Shown here one piece after another: positions 1-8,546 of a stretch of 64,000 nucleotides of DNA. The stretch is taken from positions 62,001 through 126,000 of the forward strand of contig NZ_QAGK01000003.1 of the NCBI RefSeq assembly GCF_003057885.1. Direction: 5' to 3'. How positions within the stretch are numbered: position 1 is the stretch's first letter; each line of letters begins with the position of its first letter. The position numbers were made by a program, and so were the translations under genes. Origin of the DNA: Oceaniglobus ichthyenteri (lineage in GTDB: Bacteria; Pseudomonadota; Alphaproteobacteria; Rhodobacterales; Rhodobacteraceae). The notes beneath the pieces are model-generated. The model was not told the origin of the DNA and did no database searches. It worked only from the letters and a program-made list of their open reading frames with translations.

Positions 1-44
1 ATTCTGACGTCATGGTTTTGATCCTTTTTCAACTGGAGGATGAT

Positions 45-362
45 ATGCATCCGTTTTTCACTCGTCGGCTTCTTCTGGCCGAACTTCGCCGCGATAGGGC
101 CATGCATGGCGACACTGCGGTTGCCAAGCCTGGGTTGTTGCAACGTGCCATGTGGTTGGCCAACCAGCGCTGGAAACGCCACAAGACGATCGCGGCCTTG
201 CGCGCGATGGATGATCACATGCTGAAAGATATCGGCGTAAACCGGTACGAGATTACCGACATCGTCGACCGCCCCGCGCACCGCGATATGCATCTTGTGC
301 GCAATCACGCAAACCACAACAGCGTGCGGGAAGAGCAAAGCAGCCTGAAACTGGCGGCCTGA
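45..362 (+). CDS. DUF1127 domain protein
   Basis: This 105-residue protein carries a DUF1127 motif near residues 52-70 (ALRAMDDHMLKDIGVNRYEI). DUF1127 is a small helical domain abundant in alphaproteobacteria, and some members bind RNA or affect phosphate and RNA metabolism; the role of this one is unknown. I chose the ATG at 45 because GGAGG at 36-40 sits just upstream, whereas the upstream ATG at 12 lacks one. The N-terminal half is basic, and the tail after the domain is longer than in the minimal 45-residue members. A second DUF1127 protein lies at 2398-2619. Confidence 0.8.
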   Translation: MHPFFTRRLLLAELRRDRAMHGDTAVAKPGLLQRAMWLANQRWKRHKTIAALRAMDDHMLKDIGVNRYEITDIVDRPAHRDMHLVRNHANHNSVREEQSSLKLAA

Positions 363-545
363 CCGGCGCTGTTGCCGCAGGGCGCGCGCACCGTCTTACC
401 TGACGCTGTTGGAATTGCAGAATTTCAATGCGTCGGGTGGGGCGCTTTGGCGATGAGAACGTGCGTCGTGCCGTATTGGCTGGCGCAGCCGAACATGCGA
501 TGGTCCGGGCAGACAATCAGATGATCACTCGCAAGGGATACCGCC

Positions 546-1433
546 GTGCCAGCCTCAACCATCCTTGCCGCTGTGGGGCAGTTCCCACAAGATACCGCCG
601 TTCTGGCGCGGGCTGTCGCGCTGTCGGTGGCCCATGGGGCGCGGTTGCACGTCGTTCATATTCTTGATCTGCCCGAAAGCAGCGCGTTTCCCGGCGATGT
701 CGGCACCCTGTTTGGCCAAGCCGAAATCGCGGCGCGCGATACGATCAAGGCGGCGTTGGCCGAACTCGACGTCGCGCCCGACAGGATCGAAATTCATATT
801 GAGGCTGGGGCGCACGCCCTGCGTCTGATTGAGATCTGCGAACATATCGCCCCCGATCTAATTGTAATGCGCGCCCATCAAAAGACCAAAATCTCACAGC
901 GGATTCTCGGGTCGACCACCGAACGGGTGATTGCCGCCGGGTTGGCGCCGGTTCTTGTTGTAAAACAGATGGTTGGCGCGCCCTATGCGCGGGTGATCGT
1001 GGCCACCAACGGCAATGATGATGCGCAAAACGCGCTGGGATATGTGGCCAATCTGTTGCCCGACGCCAAATTGCATCTGGTTCAGGTGGTGCGCATCGCG
1101 CCGCAATTGGAAGAGGCGATGTTGCGCGTTGGAACCCGCCAATCCGGCCTGATCGCGCATCGGCGCAATTTGACCCGGATCGCCAAGGACCATCTGCACA
1201 GCCTGACCGAAACCATCGGCCCCCGTGCCACATCGCAGGCGGTGACAGGGGCGCCAGACACCGTTCTGGCGCGGTTGTGCCGCAACCCGGGCGTGGATCT
1301 GATTGCCCTTGGCCCCGGGCGTGCCAGCCTGATTCACCGTGCCTTTATCGGCAGTGTGTCGCGCCGTCTTTTGCGCGACGCGGCCTGTGACGTTCTGATC
1401 TGCACTGCCCTGCCAAAAAGTGGGTTGGCCTGA
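546..1433 (+). CDS. Tandem-domain universal stress protein (UspA family)
   Basis: The 295-residue protein has two Usp folds in series, at about residues 1-141 and 148-290. The first ends in the ATP-binding type signature with LGSTTERV at about residues 121-128. The second has a looser version (GPGRASLIHRAFIGSVSRRL), so only the first may bind nucleotide. Usp proteins are cytoplasmic stress-survival proteins. Translation probably starts at the GTG at 546, with AAGGGA at 534-539. It is convergent with the BI-1 gene, with a shared hairpin between them. Confidence 0.85.
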   Translation: MPASTILAAVGQFPQDTAVLARAVALSVAHGARLHVVHILDLPESSAFPGDVGTLFGQAEIAARDTIKAALAELDVAPDRIEIHIEAGAHALRLIEICEHIAPDLIVMRAHQKTKISQRILGSTTERVIAAGLAPVLVVKQMVGAPYARVIVATNGNDDAQNALGYVANLLPDAKLHLVQVVRIAPQLEEAMLRVGTRQSGLIAHRRNLTRIAKDHLHSLTETIGPRATSQAVTGAPDTVLARLCRNPGVDLIALGPGRASLIHRAFIGSVSRRLLRDAACDVLICTALPKSGLA

Positions 1434-1461
1434 CCACACAGGATGTTCCGTAGGCCCGCAA

Positions 1462-1496
1462 AAAAGCCTGCCAAGGGGTATCCCTGGCAGGCTTTT
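1462..1496. terminator. Bidirectional Rho-independent terminator
   Basis: A 12-bp perfect stem (AAAAGCCTGCCA at 1462-1473 with TGGCAGGCTTTT at 1485-1496) encloses a short loop. It has A runs on the left and T runs on the right. It lies between two convergent genes, so it can end transcription of both the Usp gene and the BI-1 family gene. Confidence 0.85.
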
Positions 1497-1520
1497 GCAA
1501 TTGTGGAACGAAAGGTTTCG

Positions 1521-2240
1521 TTACTCGCGGTTGCCAAAAAGTGACAGCAGCATCATGAACATGTTGATAAAGTTCAGATACAGGCTCAGCGCGCCCATGA
1601 TCGCGGATTTGCCCAACCATTCCTGATCCATCGCCTGTGCATGGGCGATATAATCTGTCTTGATCCGCTGGGTGTCATAGGCCGTAAGACCGGCAAAGAT
1701 CAGTACACCAATCACCGAAATCGCAAACATGATCGCGGGCGAGCCGAGGAAAATGTTAACGATCGACGCCACGATCAAACCGATCACACCCATGATCAGG
1801 AACGACCCCCAAGCCGAGATGTCTTTCTTTGTGGTATAGCCCCACAGTGACAGACCGGCGAACGAGATCGACGTGACCAGAAACACCTGTGCAATCGACA
1901 GGCTGGTATAGGCCGCAAAGATATAGCTGATCGAAAGGCCCATCAGCGCCGAAAAGGCGTAAAAGAACAGTTGCGCACCGGCCGCCGACATTTTGTTGAT
2001 CAGCGCGCCAAACGCGAACACCATGATCAGCGGGGCAAACATCACCAGCCAACGCAGCGGCGTGCCGAACACGGCGGCAACCATCGCGTCATTGGTGCCC
2101 ACGGCCCAGGAAACGCCAGCGGTCAACAACAGACCGACCGACATCGTGCCGTAAACCTTGTTCATGTGCGCCTTCAGCCCCTGGTCGATCTCGACCGAGC
2201 GGGCGCCGGTTTTGGCGCGGATCGTTTGATATTCAGCCAT
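1521..2240 (-). CDS. Bax inhibitor-1/YccA family membrane protein
   Basis: The 239-residue protein has about seven hydrophobic segments after a polar N-terminus of about 25 residues. This matches the BI-1 (TMBIM) family of inner-membrane proteins; bacterial members such as YccA and YetJ modulate FtsH or leak calcium and protons. The distal part is typical of the family, with the AYDTQRIK motif near residues 188-195. The start ATG at 2240 is followed by MAEYQTI, a common beginning in Rhodobacterales. It is monocistronic, and its transcript ends at the hairpin at 1462-1496. Confidence 0.88.
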   Translation of the reverse strand: MAEYQTIRAKTGARSVEIDQGLKAHMNKVYGTMSVGLLLTAGVSWAVGTNDAMVAAVFGTPLRWLVMFAPLIMVFAFGALINKMSAAGAQLFFYAFSALMGLSISYIFAAYTSLSIAQVFLVTSISFAGLSLWGYTTKKDISAWGSFLIMGVIGLIVASIVNIFLGSPAIMFAISVIGVLIFAGLTAYDTQRIKTDYIAHAQAMDQEWLGKSAIMGALSLYLNFINMFMMLLSLFGNRE

Positions 2241-2397
2241 GGATCGCCTCCTGATGGATATAGCTCTTGAGGCGGCTCAGATTGAACAGGCCGCCCTTGG
2301 GTCTAATATCGGCAGGGGCGGCCGTAAATTCAAGAACGTAAGTGTCGGATTTGCACCGTTTCTGTCGGGTTTGGTGAACAATTTGTCAAAACCCGGA

Positions 2398-2619
2398 TCA
2401 GCGGCGCCAGTTTGCAGGCACATCCCAAAGCGCGCGGCGCGATTCCGCCTCGATTTCAGCACGGCTCAGGCCCAGATCATACAGAATCGCATCGTCCAAC
2501 TCACGCAATTGCGCCCGTTGCCGACGTGCCGCGATCATCGCGGAAATCTGCGCGAACAGGCCAGGGCGCGTTTTAGGCTGCGCCGTGCAACACTCGGCGG
2601 TTGGGGTAAGGCTGGTCAT
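2398..2619 (-). CDS. DUF1127 domain protein
   Basis: This 73-residue protein ends in a DUF1127 domain at about residues 30-72, with the core LRELDDAILYDLGLSRAEIE. It is divergent from a LysR regulator, with 123 bp between their start codons. That arrangement often means the regulator controls its neighbour. Function unknown. The pair of DUF1127 genes within 2.5 kb is unremarkable for this order. Confidence 0.8.
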   Translation of the reverse strand: MTSLTPTAECCTAQPKTRPGLFAQISAMIAARRQRAQLRELDDAILYDLGLSRAEIEAESRRALWDVPANWRR

Positions 2620-2641
2620 GTCGGGTTTCTTTCTGTTTTGT

Positions 2642-2704
2642 GAACAACTGCGTGTTCGATATCATTTCTGTTGATGTATATGGCGGCTTGTGTTCAATAT
2701 TGAA
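2642..2704. promoter_or_regulatory. Inverted repeats in the lysR/DUF1127 divergent promoter
   Basis: The gap between the two divergent genes holds GAACA-N6-TGTTC at 2642-2657 and the perfect 12-bp palindrome TTCAATATTGAA at 2693-2704. The second is 38 bp before the LysR start codon. LysR-type regulators bind dyads of the form T-N11-A, so these are candidate operators. Binding is inference. Confidence 0.4.
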
Positions 2705-2742
2705 AACGAATGTTTTTTACTTCTGATATCAAGGATTGTGAT

Positions 2743-3597
2743 ATGCCCCGAAATCTCGACATGACCGCCCTGCGGTCATTCGTGGCTGTGGCCGAAACCG
2801 GGGGCGTGACCAAGGCCAGCGGGTTTTTGAACCTGACCCAGTCGGCCGTATCGATGCAGCTTAAGCGGTTGGAAGAAAACATGGGAATCAGCCTGATTGA
2901 CCGGTCAGCGCGCAGTGTTGCCCTGACGTCGGCGGGGGAACAATTGCTGTCTTATGCCCGCCGGATGCTGGACCTGAATGATGAGGTGATCGCGCGCATG
3001 ACCGGCACCTCGTATGAGGGGGAAATCATCGTTGGTCTGCCCCATGATATCGTGCACCCGGCGATTCCGCCGGTTTTGCAACGCTTTGCCGTAGATTTTC
3101 CAAGGGTGCGGGTGCAGTTGAAATCATCGCACACCCGGCGTTTGAAACAGATGTTTGCGCGGGGCGAATGTGATTTCATCCTTACCACCGAAGACGGGGT
3201 CGAAACCGGCGGCGAAACTCTGGTTGAACTGCCTCTGGTGTGGTTTGGCGCGCCGGGTGGATCGGCGTGGCGGGCGCGCCCTTTGCGATTGGCATTCTGT
3301 TCGAACTGTATTTTTCGTGCCGGGGCGCAGCGGGCCTTGGATGAGGCGGGGATCGATTGGGAAATGAGCGTGGAATCTGACTCAGATCCGGCGATCGAAG
3401 CCACAGTCAGCGCCGATCTGGGCGTTACCGCAATGATCGAAGGCACCGCGCCACAATTCATGGAGCAGATCCCCCACAACAGTGGTCTGCCCGATCTCAA
3501 ACGGCAAAAGATCAACCTGTATGCCGGGGAATTGGCCCAAGGCGAAGTCGCCGAAGGCATGGCGGCATTGCTGCGCCAGCAATATCGCCTGTTGTGA
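2743..3597 (+). CDS. LysR-family transcriptional regulator
   Basis: The 284-residue protein has an N-terminal winged helix-turn-helix at about residues 4-62, including TQSAVSMQLKRLEENMG. A periplasmic-binding-protein-like effector domain follows from about residue 85. I prefer the ATG at 2743 (MPRNLDMTAL) over the upstream ATG at 2710, because AAGGA at 2731-2735 precedes it and homologues usually begin a few residues before the helix-turn-helix. The helix-turn-helix region most resembles LrhA/HexA-type regulators. The ligand is not predictable. Its stop is 4 bp from the convergent oxidoreductase stop. Confidence 0.9.
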   Translation: MPRNLDMTALRSFVAVAETGGVTKASGFLNLTQSAVSMQLKRLEENMGISLIDRSARSVALTSAGEQLLSYARRMLDLNDEVIARMTGTSYEGEIIVGLPHDIVHPAIPPVLQRFAVDFPRVRVQLKSSHTRRLKQMFARGECDFILTTEDGVETGGETLVELPLVWFGAPGGSAWRARPLRLAFCSNCIFRAGAQRALDEAGIDWEMSVESDSDPAIEATVSADLGVTAMIEGTAPQFMEQIPHNSGLPDLKRQKINLYAGELAQGEVAEGMAALLRQQYRLL

Positions 3598-3601
3598 CGC
3601 C

Positions 3602-4564
3602 TTATTCCATGGTGATCACAACCTTGCCGGTTGAGGCGCGATTTCGCAACAGATCCAACCCTGTGGCCGCCTCGGCCAAGGGCAGGGTGTGGCTGATATG
3701 GGGGTGCAGATGCCCCGCACGGTACCACGCGAACAGCGTTTGCAGACTGTCAGTCAGAACCGAAGGGTTAAAGGCCAGATAGCCCCCCCAGTAATACCCC
3801 ATCAGCGTGATGTTTTTCACCAATAAATGGTTGGCGGGCACTTGGGGTATATCGCCGCTGGCAAAGCCCACGAGCACGATTCGCGCTTCGGGGTTGCAGG
3901 CGCGCAGGGCGGCGCGAAACAAATCGCCCCCGACCGGGTCATAGACCACATCGACGCCGCCAAGATCTTTGAGTGTGCGGCGCAGATCGCCGGCGTCACT
4001 GTCGATCAGGTGGTCGGCCCCGGCCTTGCGCGCCACGTCCAACTTGGCCGCGCCACGGGCACAGGCGATCACGCGCGCGCCCATGAGTTTGCCAATCTCC
4101 ACAGCCGTCAGCCCGACACCGCCCGCCGCACCCAGAACCAACAGGGTTTCACCTGGGCGCAGGCGTGCCTTGTGCGCCAACCCCACATGCGCCGTGCCAT
4201 AGGCAACCTGAAACGCGGCGCCGTGTTCAAACGGCATCTCGTCGGGCAGGGTGACACATCGCTCGGCTGCAAACACGCCATGGTGTGCCAGCCCGCCCTG
4301 ACCGCCAAACACCGCCACCCGTGCGCCCCGTGTCAGGCCGGTGACACCATCGCCAAGGGCTGTCACTGTCCCGGCCACCTCTAAGCCAAGGGTAAAGGGC
4401 AGGGCGGGCGTGTCCTGATAGGTGCCGTTTGCCATCAGCAGATCGGCAAAGTTCAACCCACAGGCGGCAATCCGAACCGCCACCTGTCCGGGGCCGGGGC
4501 GCGGACAGGGCACGCCGACCAGGGCGGGGGGTGATTCGTGACTGACAACTTGCAAGGCTTGCAT
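3602..4564 (-). CDS. NADPH:quinone oxidoreductase family protein (zinc-free MDR)
   Basis: The 320-residue protein belongs to the zinc-independent quinone-oxidoreductase branch of the medium-chain dehydrogenase/reductase family. It has a GroES-like N-terminal domain and a Rossmann domain with VLGAAGGVGLTAVEIGK near residues 143-159. The cysteines and histidines that bind zinc in alcohol dehydrogenases are absent. The start at 4564 (MQALQVV) is chosen because GGAG lies about 9 bases upstream; the longer form from 4589-4591 lacks this. Likely substrates are quinones or enals, and the true one is unknown. Confidence 0.87.
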   Translation of the reverse strand: MQALQVVSHESPPALVGVPCPRPGPGQVAVRIAACGLNFADLLMANGTYQDTPALPFTLGLEVAGTVTALGDGVTGLTRGARVAVFGGQGGLAHHGVFAAERCVTLPDEMPFEHGAAFQVAYGTAHVGLAHKARLRPGETLLVLGAAGGVGLTAVEIGKLMGARVIACARGAAKLDVARKAGADHLIDSDAGDLRRTLKDLGGVDVVYDPVGGDLFRAALRACNPEARIVLVGFASGDIPQVPANHLLVKNITLMGYYWGGYLAFNPSVLTDSLQTLFAWYRAGHLHPHISHTLPLAEAATGLDLLRNRASTGKVVITME

Positions 4565-4695
4565 CTGAAAATCTCCTGTCTGGGCGTCCATGCTATGGGT
4601 TTGACGCGCTATGGTCGAGGTGGGATCAACCCTAGGATGCCGTCAGATGCGCCGACAATTCCCCGATTTATTGAGGGAAAACACGCTAGAGGCGA

Positions 4696-4744
4696 GTTAA
4701 CAAATAGTTAACTGGTAAAAATCCAGGGTGGAGCAAAAGTTAAC
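4696..4744. promoter_or_regulatory. Three phased GTTAAC palindromes upstream of the XRE regulator
   Basis: GTTAAC occurs at 4696-4701, 4707-4712 and 4739-4744. The spacings of 11 and 32 bp are close to one and three helical turns, so all three sites face the same side of the DNA. They lie 118-166 bp before the start codon of the XRE regulator. I infer an operator, perhaps autoregulatory. Confidence 0.45.
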
Positions 4745-4861
4745 ATACTGTTGATAAACGGTTTTTATACCTATCTTCCATACCTGTCCTAAAAGGCAGG
4801 TTGAGTTGAACGCCCATACGCAGTTCATTGGCATGCAAGCGTAGGTATTAGGAGTAATGGT

Positions 4862-5236
4862 ATGAAACATCCTGTAGATGTGCATGTAGGTAAGCGCGTT
4901 CGTCACCGCCGGTGGATGCTGGGCATGACCCAACAACAACTGGCACAACATGTTGGGATCAAGTTCCAGCAGATCCAGAAATATGAAACCGGCATGAACC
5001 GGGTCAGCGCATCGCGTTTGTGGGATATTGCAAGTGCATTGGATGTGCCTGTCGCCTATTTCTTTGAGGGGATGGACGAAATCGAAAGCGGCGATTCCCG
5101 CGCACCCGGAACTGTCAAGGGTGATATCTTGGCCGACAAGGAAGCGTTGGAACTGGTCCGTTCCTATTATGCGATTCCCGAAAATCAGCGCCGCCGTCTG
5201 TTTGAACTGGCCCGCGTTCTGAGTGACGTCGCCTAA
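4862..5236 (+). CDS. XRE-family helix-turn-helix regulator
   Basis: The 124-residue protein has a Cro/C1-type helix-turn-helix at about residues 9-68 (VGKRVRHRRWMLGMTQQQLA, then QKYETGMNRVSASRLWDIA). A C-terminal helical part (about 85-124) contains ENQRRRLFELARVL, probably for dimerisation. This two-part layout matches small SinR-like regulators found singly in Rhodobacterales chromosomes. There is an AGGAG about 9 bases before the ATG. The upstream gap of 297 bp carries a triple GTTAAC array. Targets unknown. Confidence 0.88.
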   Translation: MKHPVDVHVGKRVRHRRWMLGMTQQQLAQHVGIKFQQIQKYETGMNRVSASRLWDIASALDVPVAYFFEGMDEIESGDSRAPGTVKGDILADKEALELVRSYYAIPENQRRRLFELARVLSDVA

Positions 5237-5299
5237 GGGCGGCTTGACCGGCCTGTTCCCAACACCTACCCACGTGGGGTGGGTAAAGGGGAATGGGCG

Positions 5300-6103
5300 A
5301 TGAAAGACAGCCAGTTGCAATCTGATTTAACGGCTTGCGCCATGGCAATGGCAGACGCGGCCCGGCCCGAAACCTTGCGGTATTTTCGCGCGGTGGGGTT
5401 GGCCGCCGACAATAAAGACACCAATGGCTTCGACCCGGTCACCCAAGGTGATCGTGCGGCCGAAACCGCGATGCGCGCGGTTCTGGCCCGGCGGCGCCCG
5501 ATGGATGGCATCACCGGCGAAGAATTCGGCACCACACCCGGCACATCCGGGCTGGTTTGGGTGCTTGATCCGATTGATGGCACCCGCGGATTTTTATCCG
5601 GCACCCCCACTTGGGGCGTCTTGATTGCGGTGGGGGATGAGACCGGGCCGAAATTGGGCGTGATCGACCAACCCTATATTGGCGAACGTTTCTTTGGCGG
5701 CTTTGGTCAGGCGTGGGTCGAGGGGCCGATGGGCCGCGCGCCCTTGGCCACCCGTCCGCCGCGCCCGTTGGATCAGGCGATCCTGTTCACCACATTCCCC
5801 GAAGTGGGGAGCGATATCGAAGGCGCGGCATTCCGCGCCGTATCGCAACAGGCACGGCTGACCCGCTATGGCGTTGATTGTTATGCCTATGCCCTGCTTG
5901 CGGCAGGGCAGATCGATCTGGTAATCGAGGCGGGTTTGCACAGTTATGATATTCAGGCCCCGATCGCAGTGATCGAGGCGGCAGGCGGCATTGTCACCGA
6001 TTGGACAGGCGCGCCGGTGCATCAGGGCGGGCGCGTTCTGGCCGCTGCCAACCGTGAAATTCATGCCGCTGCCTTGGCGATCTTGCGCAGCGTGGCTGGT
6101 TAA
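5300..6103 (+). CDS. hisN: Inositol monophosphatase family phosphatase, histidinol-phosphatase-like
   Basis: The 267-residue protein is a lithium-sensitive, magnesium-dependent phosphatase of the IMPase fold. The metal-binding motifs are DPVTQGDRAAE near residues 45-55, GEEFG near 74-78, WVLDPIDGTRGFLSGTP near 88-104 and the second-metal Asp in SYDIQAPIAVIEAAGG near 215-230. HisN-type histidinol-phosphate phosphatases of alphaproteobacteria look like this, but the substrate could instead be inositol phosphate. AAAGGGGA at 5285-5292 supports the ATG at 5300. The upstream XRE gene ends 63 bp before. Confidence 0.78.
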   Translation: MKDSQLQSDLTACAMAMADAARPETLRYFRAVGLAADNKDTNGFDPVTQGDRAAETAMRAVLARRRPMDGITGEEFGTTPGTSGLVWVLDPIDGTRGFLSGTPTWGVLIAVGDETGPKLGVIDQPYIGERFFGGFGQAWVEGPMGRAPLATRPPRPLDQAILFTTFPEVGSDIEGAAFRAVSQQARLTRYGVDCYAYALLAAGQIDLVIEAGLHSYDIQAPIAVIEAAGGIVTDWTGAPVHQGGRVLAAANREIHAAALAILRSVAG

Positions 6104-6174
6104 TCCAGCTCTTTGATTTTTCTTGCTTAAAATATCCCCGCCGGAGGCTCCGCGTGTGCAAAAAGTGCCGCCTG

Positions 6175-6801
6175 TCAATCCGTGCGCCCCAACCGTGCAA
6201 ACAAGCGCAATCCAAACGCGCTGTCCTGTGCGGCGGGGGGCAGTATCGGGTCGTACGCCGCGCGGATCACCTGACCGATTTCGGGGCGCAATATGGTCTG
6301 CCCGTCGGCAACAGTGGCCAGGGGCGAACGGTCGGTAAAGGCAAGATCCGACCATAAAACAATCACTTGCACCGCTTGCGACAGGGCCAGTGTTTCGGCC
6401 GGAATGTCGGACAAATGCGCATCCATGCGCAGGAATACAAACGCCGCCTTGATCCCGCCATCGGGGTCGAACCGGAAGATCCGGTATTGATTGGCTTCGC
6501 CCTGTGATAGCCGGTCGAGAAGCGGCATCAGGTCGGGGATCATCCGCTCTAACCCTGGCACTTCGCGCAATTCGTCCCAGTCGCGCAGGAAGAACACCAT
6601 CAGGTTGGCGCCCAATTCGGGGTCGGTTTCGGCCATTTTATGACCGGCCAGGGTCACCACAGCCTCAATCGCGCCCTTGATCACCGGCAGGGTGGCATCG
6701 TCAACGCCAAACACCACCGGCACAATCGGACGGCCCCAGCGGGCAAAGGCGAAATCGCCGGATTTTCGGGTAAACAGGGCGGTCACATCTTCGGGGGTCA
6801 T
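6175..6801 (-). CDS. Conserved hypothetical protein
   Basis: This 208-residue soluble protein has no domain I recognise. It has a mixed alpha/beta composition, no signal peptide and no membrane segment. Central stretches such as MVFFLRDWDELREVPGLERM look like a compact globular domain. Its ATG at 6801 overlaps the stop of the DUF998 gene in an ATGA, with an AGGAG 7 bases upstream. It is therefore probably translationally coupled to DUF998 and yebC. Function unknown. Confidence 0.75.
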   Translation of the reverse strand: MTPEDVTALFTRKSGDFAFARWGRPIVPVVFGVDDATLPVIKGAIEAVVTLAGHKMAETDPELGANLMVFFLRDWDELREVPGLERMIPDLMPLLDRLSQGEANQYRIFRFDPDGGIKAAFVFLRMDAHLSDIPAETLALSQAVQVIVLWSDLAFTDRSPLATVADGQTILRPEIGQVIRAAYDPILPPAAQDSAFGLRLFARLGRTD

Positions 6802-7406
6802 CGGGCATCTCCTGCGCGCCACAGCATCAACGCCAGACACGAACTCCAGCTTAGCGCGATCAGGCCAAGCCCCCGTTCATAAAGGCCATCCCACCCGTCG
6901 GGCATGAAAAAGAACACAGGTGCCGTGATGATCCACAGGGCGCCAAGGGCATAAAACACCCGCCGCATCGGTCCCTGCGCCATGGCAAAGGGGGCAATCG
7001 CAAATCCGGCCCCCAGACCGTAAACCAGATAGATATGTATCACGACGCCTTCATTGTCATTGTCACCATATTCGTTGCGCGCCCCCACAACGATGATCAG
7101 CGCGGCCAGCACCAACAATGTGAGGATGCCGATGCTCCAGCCGCGCCCGCCCGGATGCATATGCGCCGCCCCCACCGAAAGACACAGCAGGGCGGCGGCA
7201 TAGGTATAAAGCCCGATATCGACGATAATCTCATGCTCGCCTGCGCCCAGATCGCTGATCGTGTCGGCGATCCAGTTGTAATCGGGCACGAAAAGCGGCG
7301 CGATCAGGATGGTTCCGATCAGGCCCAGCGCGCCAAGAAACCCCACCAGCGCGCAAAACCGCAACAAACCGGTGCTTTGGATAGAGGAGGCGCGCTTATC
7401 GCTCAC
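6798..7406 (-). CDS. DUF998 family membrane protein
   Basis: The 202-residue protein has about six transmembrane segments and the typical DUF998 opening, with a first helix near residues 14-36 followed by [14 protein letters not shown]. The biochemical role of the family is unknown. It starts with GTG at 7406, overlapping the yebC stop (GTGA), and ends overlapping the next gene (ATGA). This makes a three-gene translationally coupled chain. Confidence 0.82.
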   Translation of the reverse strand: MSDKRASSIQSTGLLRFCALVGFLGALGLIGTILIAPLFVPDYNWIADTISDLGAGEHEIIVDIGLYTYAAALLCLSVGAAHMHPGGRGWSIGILTLLVLAALIIVVGARNEYGDNDNEGVVIHIYLVYGLGAGFAIAPFAMAQGPMRRVFYALGALWIITAPVFFFMPDGWDGLYERGLGLIALSWSSCLALMLWRAGDAR

Positions 7407-8143
7407 AGGGCTGCTGCCACCTCGTCGGAAATGTCGAAATTGGCGGTGACGTTTTGCACATCGTCATCGTCTTCCAAGGCTTCGATCAGTTTCATCAGCT
7501 TTTGTGCGTCTTCCAGGCCCAATTCCGTGCGGGTTTGCGGTTTCCACACCAGTTTGGTCGAGGTTGATTCGCCCAAGGTGGCCTCAAGCGCATTGGAAAC
7601 GTCATTCAGATCGGTATCGGCGCAATAGATATAGTGGCCGTCGTCGTCATGCTCTACATCTTCGGCGCCCGCCTCGATCGCGGCCATCATGATGTCGTCT
7701 TCGCTGCCGGTTTCAAGGGGGTACACGATTTCGCCCTTGTGGTCGAACATGAACGAAACACTGCCGGTTTCGCCCAGATTGCCGCCGTTTTTGGTAAAAG
7801 TGCTGCGCACGTTTGATGCGGTGCGATTGCGATTGTCGGTCATGGTTTCGACAATCACCGCCACGCCGTTGGGGCCATAACCCTCGTAGCGGATTTCATC
7901 GTAATTTTCCGATTCGCTGCCCGATGCCTTGGTGATCGCGCGTTGAATCACGTCTTTGGGCACCGAAACCGATTTTGCCTCTTTCACGGCCAGGCGCAGG
8001 CGGGGGTTTTTATCGGGGTCGGGGTCGCCCATCTTGGCCGCGACGGTGATTTCTTTGGCCAGTTTTGAAAACAGCTTTGAGCGTTGGGCGTCCTGGCGCC
8101 CTTTGCGATGCTGAATATTGGCCCATTTTGAATGGCCTGCCAT
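7403..8143 (-). CDS. yebC: YebC/PmpR family protein
   Basis: The 246-residue protein begins with the family signature [19 protein letters not shown]. It has the usual three-domain layout and length, including [14 protein letters not shown] at about residues 93-106. YebC proteins were long called transcriptional regulators; some members are now known to help ribosomes through proline-rich stretches. This is relevant because TolA in this window has a long Pro-Glu linker. The gene overlaps the DUF998 start. Confidence 0.95.
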   Translation of the reverse strand: MAGHSKWANIQHRKGRQDAQRSKLFSKLAKEITVAAKMGDPDPDKNPRLRLAVKEAKSVSVPKDVIQRAITKASGSESENYDEIRYEGYGPNGVAVIVETMTDNRNRTASNVRSTFTKNGGNLGETGSVSFMFDHKGEIVYPLETGSEDDIMMAAIEAGAEDVEHDDDGHYIYCADTDLNDVSNALEATLGESTSTKLVWKPQTRTELGLEDAQKLMKLIEALEDDDDVQNVTANFDISDEVAAAL

Positions 8144-8213
8144 GGTGGCTGCTCCGAATGCAATGGATATAATTGGTGCTGTCTATCCCAACAGGGGCGG
8201 GGCGTTCAAGCCA

Positions 8214-8546
8214 TCACAACCCGGCACCGGGCAGGCCAAAAGCGGCATCGCCCACGGCAATCACCCGCACGCCGCCACCGGGCAGGCGCACCAAAACCTG
8301 TCGCGGGGCCAATCCGCCGCCGGGCAGGGTGACGCGGTAGGGCAAAAGATGCGGGCAGCCCGCCAGTGTGCCATCCCAGGCGCGCGCCGTGCCAGGGCGT
8401 TTTGCAACACACAGCGCACCGTCGGAAAATTGCACCGTTACGGTGTTGCGGTACATGATCGCCTGTCGCGGTTCGGGCGCGGTGGGCGGCGCCATCGGTG
8501 CGGCGGCACAGCCCGCCAACAGAACCAAACCTGCCAGACGCCGCAT
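8214..8546 (-). CDS. Small predicted lipoprotein
   Basis: This 110-residue protein has a signal peptide ending in a lipobox (LVLLAGC, Cys at residue 13). A short Pro-rich linker is followed by a compact domain with two cysteines. Its ATG at 8546 overlaps the transporter stop as TGATG, so the two are translationally coupled. The start was chosen for this overlap and for the RRL start of the signal peptide. No known family is recognised. Confidence 0.7.
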   Translation of the reverse strand: MRRLAGLVLLAGCAAAPMAPPTAPEPRQAIMYRNTVTVQFSDGALCVAKRPGTARAWDGTLAGCPHLLPYRVTLPGGGLAPRQVLVRLPGGGVRVIAVGDAAFGLPGAGL

